Source: CAYVVT01 sp964454335 (GTDB lineage: Bacteria > Fidelibacterota > UBA8477 > JABMPR01). From it: a stretch of DNA of 64,000 nucleotides. The stretch covers positions 42,458 to 106,457 of the forward strand of contig CAYVVT010000009.1 of the NCBI GenBank assembly GCA_964454335.1. The letters run 5' to 3'. Position 1 is the first letter of the stretch; every line of letters begins with the position of its first letter. Of this stretch, positions 57,020 through 64,000 are shown piece after piece. The notes beneath the pieces are model-generated. The model searched no databases, was not told the DNA's origin, and saw only the letters and a list, made by a program, of their open reading frames with translations. The position numbers and the translations under genes are program-made.

Positions 57020-59848
57020 ATGATGAGAACTTTTACAACATTGATCCTTGCCTTCATGTTCGTGGCCGCCGCCTGGGCAAACACGCCGATCTTCATTGAT
57101 CACAATGGGCAGGAAGTATACCTGAAGACCGCCAGTTGGTCTGGCGAACAGAGCAGCTCCCAGGGGGGGAGCGGCACAATACGCGATCTGAGGAATGGGA
57201 ACTACGCCATTGCCTGTCAGACCGAGAATGGCACCTATCTCCAGAATATGCTCAACTATGTGTATTCTCCTGAGATCGCCATCCCGGCCGGCAACTCCGT
57301 ACTTTTCGATTTCTTTGTACGTGGCAGCTTCGGTGATCCCGACGTTTTCCCGGAAGTCGACTACTGGGGTTGTGAACTCACCGTCGATGGCGGGTCAAGC
57401 TGGTTCTATATCTCCAATCCCTATGGGGATCCGGATGGTACCAATTATGTATATTCAGATGCTCCCGCAGACTGGTCGAGTTTCGTGCAGAGCTATACTG
57501 TCGATGGCATTCTGGATGATTATGCCGGTATGACTATCCAGTTCCGTTTCTATTTCCAGTCCGATGAGGACACTCCTCAGGGTGAAGGCATCTTCCTGGA
57601 TGATATCTCCCTGGACGTCGATGGTGCCAGTGCATTCTTCGAGGATTTTGAGGACGGTAACATGGACGGCTGGGTTTCCGAAGACGGGACCGCCACACCG
57701 CCCATGTGGCATCAGACGACTGTGAACGCCTACGACGGTCAGTCATGGGCCATGAACGATCCTGAGCTGGGCAACAGCGGTGGCTACCTGGATCACTGGT
57801 ATCAGACCCTGGATTCGCCAGCCTTGACACTTCCCACAGGCGGAGGCAACACCCTCACCTTCATGCAGAATCGCAATATCGAAGGCACAGCCGGGGCTGA
57901 ACCGCCCTATGATGGCTGGGATGGGACCAATGTCCGTATCTCCAACGACACAGGTGTCACCTGGGAGGTTCTGACCAATCCGACTCCTGCATATAATTCC
58001 ACCAGTATGTACAGTTTTGGCTTTGAGTTCAATGAAGGCGCAGGGATCCCCGGTTGGGGCGGCGTCTCTCCCGGTTGGGAAGCTGTCAGTTTCCCCATCC
58101 CGGCGTCCTATGACGGCCAGGAGGTCATGATCCGGTGGGCCTTCGCCTCCGATCCGGCCTACAGTACACCGGATGATCCCACGATGTTTGGCTGGGTCAT
58201 CGATGATATCGATGTGGCCGGCGTGCTCACCAATGACGGTGAAACCAATGAAGGCTGGGTGGCTGCATCACAGGTTCCCATTGCCGGTGATCTCTGGCAT
58301 GTGGCCTTCGTAGCGGAATTGCCAGCTCCCATCAGTCTCGAAGTTGAAAATGGCGACGAACAGGTGGATGTCAACTGGGCAGCACCCATTACCGGCACCA
58401 TCGAGGACATTGCCTACGACACTGGCGCTTTCGCATTCTTCATTTCGGATGCACAGCCCTACGCCGTGGTCTTCGATGTGGCTGAGGACGGCACCTACCT
58501 GAAGGAAGCAAAGCTCTATATGTATTCCACGGCCACCTTCACAGGTCCCGTCGATGCATTTGTCTATTCAGTGGATCCCGAGGGTCTACCGAATGAGCTT
58601 CTCTATACCGTTGAGGATTTAACAGTAGAAGCCTATCCGGCTCCAACCGTTGCCAATCTGGCATCCGCCGGTCTGATCTTCGACGCCGGTGATCAATTCG
58701 CACTCGCCGTAGGCAACTTCCTGGATAACGGTACCCAGGGCGTCCTAGCCGAGCAGGATACCACCATCTCGCCACCTTCCGGCCATTCCTATGTCTGGGG
58801 TGGTGATACCTGGTATCCCATCACCGAAGCCTACGACGATATTTCGAATGTGGGTATCCGTGCCGAAGTTGTGCTTCCGGGTGAAGGATTTACCCCGGAA
58901 TCCTACAATGTCTATCGGCGCCAGGAAGGCTACATCTTTGGTGATCCCATCTCCGCAGCGCAGACTGCGTTGGCCTACACCGACTATGATGTCGTCAACG
59001 GTACGGTCTACTACTACGCAGTTTCCGCCAACTACAGCTTCGGTGAAAGCCCACTCTCGGAAGAGGTCATGGCACTGCCGGAGTCCCAGAGCGTATATGA
59101 GCTCGGTTATGATGACGGTACGGCGGAATTCGCCTTCAATCTCGGATCTGGAAACTATCAGGCTGTCAAACTGACCCCCGATGGCTATCCGACATTGCTG
59201 AAACGGATGAAGATCTTCATCCATGATGAGAATCCCGGGAATATCATTGCCTACATCTGGGATGATGACGGTGATGGTGGCATGCCGCTGGGCGAATTGA
59301 AGCGCTTCGGTTGGAGTGGTCTGCAGCCTGGCTGGAATATCTACGACCTCTCTGATGATCTCATCTGGATCGAAGATGGCTCATTCTATGTGGGTCTGAA
59401 GGAAGTGACTTCCACACCCGGTATCGGTGCCGATGACAGTGACTATTCCGGCTTCTCCTACTATGATGCAGGTGAGGGCTGGGATAACATGGGTAACCTC
59501 CTGTCCTATAACCTGATGATGCGTGCAGACGCAGATTCAGCCTTTGTGACAATAGGCGTCGACCAGGTCGGTACACAGTTACCCACGGAATACAGTCTCA
59601 AACAGAACTATCCCAACCCCTTCAATCCCAGTACCGAGATCAACTATGCGATCAAGGAAGCTGGCATGGTGAGGTTGGCGATCTACGACCTTTCCGGTCG
59701 TGAGGTAGATGTGGTGGTTGATGAACATCAGTCCGCCGGGATCTATCGTCTGACCCTGGATGGCTCTTACATGAGCTCCGGGATCTACCTGTACACGCTG
59801 ACAGCAGGGGACACCCGGATATCCCGGAAGATGATCCTCCTGAAGTAG
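57020..59848 (+). CDS. T9SS-secreted multidomain (jelly-roll/Fn3-like) protein
   Basis: A 942-residue secreted protein. Signal peptide TLILAFMFVAAAWA. Two MAM/jelly-roll-like beta domains come first, each with an FLDDISLDVDG or VIDDIDVAG strand typical of such folds and of peptidase-associated domains. A Fn3-like part (VNWAAPITG) and a later YELGYDDGTAEF domain precede the sorting domain (about 862-942), which runs YPNPFNPSTEIN to ISRKMILLK. No protease or glycosidase active site is visible; it is likely a binding or structural protein. It follows the PorV gene by 37 bases and is ended by a hairpin. Confidence 0.75.
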   Translation: MMRTFTTLILAFMFVAAAWANTPIFIDHNGQEVYLKTASWSGEQSSSQGGSGTIRDLRNGNYAIACQTENGTYLQNMLNYVYSPEIAIPAGNSVLFDFFVRGSFGDPDVFPEVDYWGCELTVDGGSSWFYISNPYGDPDGTNYVYSDAPADWSSFVQSYTVDGILDDYAGMTIQFRFYFQSDEDTPQGEGIFLDDISLDVDGASAFFEDFEDGNMDGWVSEDGTATPPMWHQTTVNAYDGQSWAMNDPELGNSGGYLDHWYQTLDSPALTLPTGGGNTLTFMQNRNIEGTAGAEPPYDGWDGTNVRISNDTGVTWEVLTNPTPAYNSTSMYSFGFEFNEGAGIPGWGGVSPGWEAVSFPIPASYDGQEVMIRWAFASDPAYSTPDDPTMFGWVIDDIDVAGVLTNDGETNEGWVAASQVPIAGDLWHVAFVAELPAPISLEVENGDEQVDVNWAAPITGTIEDIAYDTGAFAFFISDAQPYAVVFDVAEDGTYLKEAKLYMYSTATFTGPVDAFVYSVDPEGLPNELLYTVEDLTVEAYPAPTVANLASAGLIFDAGDQFALAVGNFLDNGTQGVLAEQDTTISPPSGHSYVWGGDTWYPITEAYDDISNVGIRAEVVLPGEGFTPESYNVYRRQEGYIFGDPISAAQTALAYTDYDVVNGTVYYYAVSANYSFGESPLSEEVMALPESQSVYELGYDDGTAEFAFNLGSGNYQAVKLTPDGYPTLLKRMKIFIHDENPGNIIAYIWDDDGDGGMPLGELKRFGWSGLQPGWNIYDLSDDLIWIEDGSFYVGLKEVTSTPGIGADDSDYSGFSYYDAGEGWDNMGNLLSYNLMMRADADSAFVTIGVDQVGTQLPTEYSLKQNYPNPFNPSTEINYAIKEAGMVRLAIYDLSGREVDVVVDEHQSAGIYRLTLDGSYMSSGIYLYTLTAGDTRISRKMILLK

Positions 59849-59870
59849 CGTCAATTGACAGCATGAATAT

Positions 59871-59909
59871 GAGCTGAAAGCTGGTCCCGAGACCGGCTTT
59901 CAGCTCTTT
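59871..59909 (+). terminator. Terminator-like hairpin
   Basis: GAGCTGAAAGC (59871-59881) pairs with GCTTTCAGCTC (59895-59905), with an inner GGTC/GACC stem, followed by TTTG. The T-run is short, so termination may be partial and allow reading into the protease gene. Confidence 0.6.
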
Positions 59910-59937
59910 GCTTAGCATAGGGATGAACAGGAAGAAT

Positions 59938-62900
59938 ATGAAAGCTACGATGAGACTATTGGTGATTGCTGCACTCGTGCTGGGAACGGTATGGGCCGCA
60001 CCTGATGCGCCACAACGTTACTCAGACCGCGTCCTGGTCTGCCTGCAGCCCGATCTGTTGGGTCTGGAGGTGTCCATGCGCAGCGGCACTCCCGTTACCG
60101 GTCTGGCCTCACTGGACATGTTGATCCAGGATGAGGGAATTCTGATCATGGAGCCCTATCTACCCGGTGCAACACCTGATGATTTCGATGGCGATATCTA
60201 TCTGGCCAACATCTACCGGATGGTGATGGAACCCGGCCGATCAACGGTGAGTACACTGGTCAGCCGCCTTGAGGCTGATCCCTTCATCCTCTATGCCGAG
60301 TCTGAAGCCATAAACAGGCCTAGCTATGAGCCGAATGACACCCGCTGGTATCAGCTATGGTATCTGGAACGTATCGAAACCGATCTCGCCTGGGACCTCT
60401 GGGATATTCCAAATGGCAATACCCCCAACTCGAGAGATGTGGTCCTTGCCAGTATCGATACGGGTGTCATGTATACGCATGTGGACCTGGCTCCTAACGC
60501 CTGGGTCAATCAGGCCGAGATCCCCGCTGACATCATTGACGATGTTGACACCAACGATGACAATTTCGTGAGTGCCCCTGAGGTCCAGGCCTATGTCACG
60601 GATTACGATGGTAGTGGTACGGTCAATCTGCAGGATGCCATGCACAGCAGTTCACCATTTATGGACGGTATCGATGCTGACGATTGGGACAGCAATCCGA
60701 CATCCTATGTGGATGACCTGTTTGGATGGGATGTAGCCGGTGTCACCAGCGGGAACGATCCCGACAACGATCCCATGGCCGCCATCACGGGGGCAGCGTG
60801 GATCGGCTATCGTTCTCACGGCACGAACGTGGCCGGAAATCTGGCCGCCACAACAGACAATGCCACCGGGATCTCATCATCCGTTTACGATGGCTTGATG
60901 ATGTCCGTCAAGTGCATGTACAACCAGGATTCTGATGGCTACGTTACCGGTGGCTACACGGGCATGCTGTATGCCGCCAGGGCTGGCGCGAACATCATCA
61001 ATTGTTCCTGGGGCAGTTATAATTCATACAGCCAGTCCGACCAGGCTGTCTGCAATGTGATCTACAATGACCATGGTGCCCTCATCGTGGCTTCCTCGGG
61101 GAATGGTAACGACAACGGCACACCAAATGATTACACCCATTATCCTTCTGGATATGAGAATGTCGTTTCTGTCACCGCGGTGGGTCCATCTGACAATTTC
61201 AGCTGGGCCACCTATGGTGAAACCGTCGACCTCAGCGCTCCCGGTGAGAATATCTGGACAACCACATTCAATTCGTCTGGATCCTCCACCTATGAATCCA
61301 CCCTGGGAACCTCCTTCTCATCACCGATAACCGCCAGTGCCTTCGGCCTGCTGAAGATCGCCAATCCGCAGGCTGATAACGACTGGCTGGTTGAGGCAAT
61401 GCTTGGGGGAGCAGACCCGATTGACGATCTCAATCCCGATTATGCGGGTGGACTGGGAGCCGGTCGGGTAAATGTCTACAATGCCATCGCCCGTTCCCTG
61501 TTTCCGTCCCTGAGCTACCATTCTTACAGTCTGCAGATCGTCAACGACAACGGCGATGGTCAATTGAATCCCGGAGAAGAGACCCAGATGCGTGTTAATC
61601 TGGTCAATGACCTCGCCTGGATCGACGCTCTGGGGGTCGTGGGAACCCTGAGCAGCACATCGCCCTTTGTGACCATTCTCGATGCAGAAGGGACGTATGG
61701 GGATATCGGGCCCGGCAATATCGGGATCAATATCATCGACCGCTATCGCTTCAGCGTATCCGAGGATGCGCCTTCAGGTCCGCTCCCATTTGCCCTGCAT
61801 GTCACCGCCAACAGCGAGAGCTCCCATCCCTATGAGATCGATCTCGAATTCGAGGTGGATGTGTCCATGTGGCAGATCCATTTTCCTGTTGAGATGAGCT
61901 CGCCCATTGTTGGGGGTAACGCCATCGTCGATCTGGACGGGAACGGTACCAATGAGGTCGTCGTAGGCGGCGGAGACAGTTTACTGCACGTATTTACCAC
62001 TGATGGCTCTGAACTGGCCGGATTTCCGGTTCTTTTCGGCAGCAAGATAGAAGCCGCACCGGCCATCGGCGATGTGGACAACGATGGTGATCTGGAGATC
62101 GTTGTAGGCAGCCTTGATTACAATCTGTACGTGGTCCAGCACGATGGCAGTGCCCAGGGCATCTATACTTCAGATCGTTATATCTATGCAACACCAAGTC
62201 TCTATGACCTGGACGGCGATGGTGATCTGGAGATCATCCAGCCGGTGTGGGACTATGAATTGCAGGTCCTGCATCATGATGGTACTCCGGTGGAAAATTT
62301 TCCTATCGAGCTTCCCGGCGAACGGATGACAGTAGGCGCTGCTGTAGCGGATCTGAACGCGGATGGTGCCGTGGAGATCATCGTCGGTACCTGGGATTAT
62401 TTGCTGCATGCCTTCCAGCTTGATGGCACTGAACTTACCAATTTCCCGGTAGCGGTGTCTAACCGGGTCCGGGGTGCACCTGCCGTAGCGAACCTTGATG
62501 ACAGCGAGGATGGCAGTCTTGAGATCGTTATCGGCTCAGATGACGATCACATTCACGTCATTGACAACGCTGGCACCATTCTCTGGAGCTACAGTAATTC
62601 AGCGCAGAATATCCAGGCGGCTCCCTCTGTGAGTGACCTGGATGGTGATGAGGACCTGGAGATCGTATTTGGGTCCCTGGATCGCAGCATCTATGCCCTG
62701 GATCATGAAGGCAATTTGCTCCCTGGTTGGCCTCAGGCCACCAGTGGCGCCATCTACAGCGCTCCGGTCATGGGAGATATCGATGACGACGGGTTCGCTG
62801 AGATCTTTGTCGGATCGGATGACCACTCCTTCTACGGATTTCATTTAGACGGGACCTTGTTGCCGGGATTTCCGATTCTCACCGAGGACCGTATCCAGGC

Positions 62901-63375
62901 GACCCCAACTCTGGGCGATCTGGACATGGATGGCGACCTGGAAGCGGCGGTGGGCAGCGATGCCGCCCTGCTGGTGGTGGATCTCCCCGGTACCAGCCTG
63001 GATGGTCCCAGCTGGACCACAGCGCGTGGGAATTACCACCGTACCGGTCATTTCAGCCTGACGCCGGTGTTCATTGCTGGTGAGACTCAGCTGCCAACCA
63101 GCTTGAAGCTTGAAAGCAATTACCCGAATCCCTTCAATCCGGTGACCCACATCGGCTATGCATTACCTGCAAGAGCTGAGGTCAGATTGGAGGTGCTGGA
63201 TCTCCGCGGTCACCACGTGGCCACCCTTGTGCATGAACAGCAGCTGGCAGGTGAACACCAGGTCCAGTGGCTCAGCACGGATGACTTCGGTAATCCGGTG
63301 GCTGCCGGACTGTATTTCTATCGTCTACATGCTGGCTCAGAGATCCTGGTGAGGAAGATGACCTTGCTTAAGTAA
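59938..63375 (+). CDS. T9SS-secreted subtilisin-like (S8) protease with FG-GAP propeller
   Basis: A 1145-residue secreted serine protease. Signal peptide MKATMRLLVIAALVLGTVWA. The catalytic triad is visible: D174 in ASIDTG, H294 in SHGTNVAG and S459 in GTSFSSP. Between D and H lies an insert (about 204-245) with two EF-hand-like loops, DTNDDNFVSAPE and DYDGSGTVNLQD. After an Ig-like region, seven or so FG-GAP/VCBS-like repeats (about 665-1040, as in DVDNDGDLEIVVGS) form a probable beta-propeller. The sorting domain is 1061-1145 (YPNPFNPVTHI to LVRKMTLLK). Start ATG 59938 follows AGGAAG; ATG 59923 is an alternative. Confidence 0.88.
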   Translation: MKATMRLLVIAALVLGTVWAAPDAPQRYSDRVLVCLQPDLLGLEVSMRSGTPVTGLASLDMLIQDEGILIMEPYLPGATPDDFDGDIYLANIYRMVMEPGRSTVSTLVSRLEADPFILYAESEAINRPSYEPNDTRWYQLWYLERIETDLAWDLWDIPNGNTPNSRDVVLASIDTGVMYTHVDLAPNAWVNQAEIPADIIDDVDTNDDNFVSAPEVQAYVTDYDGSGTVNLQDAMHSSSPFMDGIDADDWDSNPTSYVDDLFGWDVAGVTSGNDPDNDPMAAITGAAWIGYRSHGTNVAGNLAATTDNATGISSSVYDGLMMSVKCMYNQDSDGYVTGGYTGMLYAARAGANIINCSWGSYNSYSQSDQAVCNVIYNDHGALIVASSGNGNDNGTPNDYTHYPSGYENVVSVTAVGPSDNFSWATYGETVDLSAPGENIWTTTFNSSGSSTYESTLGTSFSSPITASAFGLLKIANPQADNDWLVEAMLGGADPIDDLNPDYAGGLGAGRVNVYNAIARSLFPSLSYHSYSLQIVNDNGDGQLNPGEETQMRVNLVNDLAWIDALGVVGTLSSTSPFVTILDAEGTYGDIGPGNIGINIIDRYRFSVSEDAPSGPLPFALHVTANSESSHPYEIDLEFEVDVSMWQIHFPVEMSSPIVGGNAIVDLDGNGTNEVVVGGGDSLLHVFTTDGSELAGFPVLFGSKIEAAPAIGDVDNDGDLEIVVGSLDYNLYVVQHDGSAQGIYTSDRYIYATPSLYDLDGDGDLEIIQPVWDYELQVLHHDGTPVENFPIELPGERMTVGAAVADLNADGAVEIIVGTWDYLLHAFQLDGTELTNFPVAVSNRVRGAPAVANLDDSEDGSLEIVIGSDDDHIHVIDNAGTILWSYSNSAQNIQAAPSVSDLDGDEDLEIVFGSLDRSIYALDHEGNLLPGWPQATSGAIYSAPVMGDIDDDGFAEIFVGSDDHSFYGFHLDGTLLPGFPILTEDRIQATPTLGDLDMDGDLEAAVGSDAALLVVDLPGTSLDGPSWTTARGNYHRTGHFSLTPVFIAGETQLPTSLKLESNYPNPFNPVTHIGYALPARAEVRLEVLDLRGHHVATLVHEQQLAGEHQVQWLSTDDFGNPVAAGLYFYRLHAGSEILVRKMTLLK

Positions 63376-63400
63376 TAGCTATGAAGTAATAATGAATCAT

Positions 63401-63428
63401 GAGGGTCATCCGCTTGGGTGGCCCTTTT
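63401..63428 (+). terminator. Rho-independent terminator of module B
   Basis: GGGTCA (63403-63408) pairs with TGGCCC (63419-63424), one G-T pair included, followed by four T. It lies about 25 bases after the protease stop. Confidence 0.75.
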
Positions 63429-63700
63429 CATTTGGATCGGGATTATTGGAGACTTGAAAATTGAAACTGGAAACTTGGTAAAATACAGTTTGGCTTTTAT
63501 GCATTATTACTCTGGTCACCAATCAGGGCTCACTTGGTCCACCATGTTCAGCTGAGGTCCACACCCGATGTCCGGGCCAACTCATTCTCAAAAAAGATCC
63601 ACAGATATAAAATCCACTGAACTCCTGGTCTCTGTCTCCTGTCTTCTATCTCCTTTTTAGGACCCTTTTCTTAAAAAAACCACACTCTCAGCAAATAGTT
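63429..63700. other. Spacer upstream of the rRNA promoters
   Basis: No gene. It holds TTGAAA/CTGGAAAC-type short repeats (63452-63480), similar to 12890-12915, the second 64-bp dispersed repeat and CTGTCTCCTGTCTTC text. Confidence 0.6.
63535..63598 (+). repeat. 64-bp dispersed repeat, copy 2 (upstream of rRNA)
   Basis: TGGTCCACC at the start and GCCAACTCATTCTCAAAAAA at the end align without gaps to 12971-13034 upstream of tig. Differences are confined to about a dozen central positions. Confidence 0.8.
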
Positions 63701-63701
63701 G

Positions 63702-63730
63702 TTGTCAAGTATGGAGAGCAGGATTATACT
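63702..63730 (+). promoter_or_regulatory. rRNA promoter P1
   Basis: TTGTCA at 63702-63707 and TATACT at 63725-63730 have the ideal 17-base spacing. A GC-rich discriminator (CGCCGCGC) follows, as at growth-rate-controlled rRNA promoters. Confidence 0.65.
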
Positions 63731-63799
63731 CGCCGCGCTTTTCGACAGGGGAGTAGAATAGGGAAGTCAAAAATACTTGTAGAAATCAAGTATTGGGTG

Positions 63800-63830
63800 T
63801 TGACCACCCTTATATTGAAAAGTATATTTG
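63800..63830 (+). promoter_or_regulatory. rRNA promoter P2
   Basis: TTGACC at 63800-63805 and TATATT at 63823-63828 are 17 bases apart. The same site reads TTG-N20-TATATTTG, matching the Bacteroidota pattern. The discriminator is CGCGCT. Core and spacing match the tig promoter. Confidence 0.7.
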
Positions 63831-63844
63831 CGCGCTCTAAGCAA

Positions 63845-63864
63845 GGAGCCTGCAAACAGGCTCC
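63845..63864 (+). other. rRNA leader stem-loop
   Basis: GGAGCCTG-CAAA-CAGGCTCC is a perfect 8-bp hairpin shortly after P2, in the leader before 16S. It could serve processing or antitermination. Confidence 0.7.
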
Positions 63865-63970
63865 CCGTTATTTGACAAAAAGGATGTGCATGGTCTTGAT
63901 CGATATGAGGTATCTCATTCGACGATACCGTCTTTTTATGAGTTCAGAATAATAGAGCTAAGATAAACTA

Positions 63971-64000
63971 CAATGGAGAGTTTGATCCTGGCTCAGGACG
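63971..64000 (+). rRNA. rrs: 16S rRNA, 5' end only
   Basis: GAGTTTGATCCTGGCTCAG at 63978-63996 is the universal 16S 5' motif (27F site). Only about 30 bases are inside the window, so the start at 63971 is estimated from the motif's usual distance to the mature end. Confidence 0.93.

Overview
The window looks like a chromosomal piece of a Gram-negative bacterium of the FCB superphylum, possibly a Marinimicrobia-like (SAR406) lineage; the phylum is an inference from gene content. The grounds are many very large secreted proteins that end in a type IX secretion (T9SS) sorting domain (YPNPFNPST type, ending K-M-x-L-L-K), Oar-like TonB-dependent receptors with a carboxypeptidase-regulatory-like domain, and PorV/PorQ-type outer-membrane barrels. 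Two promoters fit the Bacteroidota-style TTG-N20-TAnnTTTG pattern. The window ends in the first bases of a 16S rRNA gene.

Layout. (1) 1-7279: selenocysteine and transport block: the end of a TauE/SafE permease, selA, an Nramp-family transporter, cstA, a small ParB-like protein and selB. (2) 7431-16326: housekeeping: a cupin, mutS, a PorV-like barrel, anmK (minus strand), then the tig-clpP-clpX operon. (3) 16638-29202: surface module A: TonB receptor, giant T9SS protein, PorV-like barrel, and a pair of related T9SS proteins. (4) 29410-44779: a minus-strand VOC protein and a tandem array of four giant paralogs of the module A cargo. The first array member carries an in-frame TGA, and the other three have 5' ends built on a dispersed inverted repeat. 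(5) 45312-46687: a 37-residue membrane peptide and spmA/spmB. (6) 46854-63375: a BNR-like T9SS protein, then surface module B (TonB receptor, giant T9SS protein, PorV-like barrel, T9SS jelly-roll-like protein, subtilisin-like protease with an FG-GAP propeller). (7) 63376-64000: rRNA promoter region and the 16S 5' end.

How it works together. Modules A and B share one order: Oar-like receptor, giant CTD protein, PorV-like barrel, further CTD proteins. This suggests co-expressed surface machines in which a dedicated PorV-type shuttle exports its neighbours. Acidic D/N/G-rich loops that look calcium-binding occur in receptors, barrels and cargo alike. Spacers are crowded with dispersed repeats: a 115-125 bp element with GGTCATTGCGAGGAG termini, 7-8 bp tandem repeats, palindrome pairs, and a 64-bp sequence found upstream of both the tig and the rRNA promoters. 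No tRNA, CRISPR array, transposase or phage gene was recognised.
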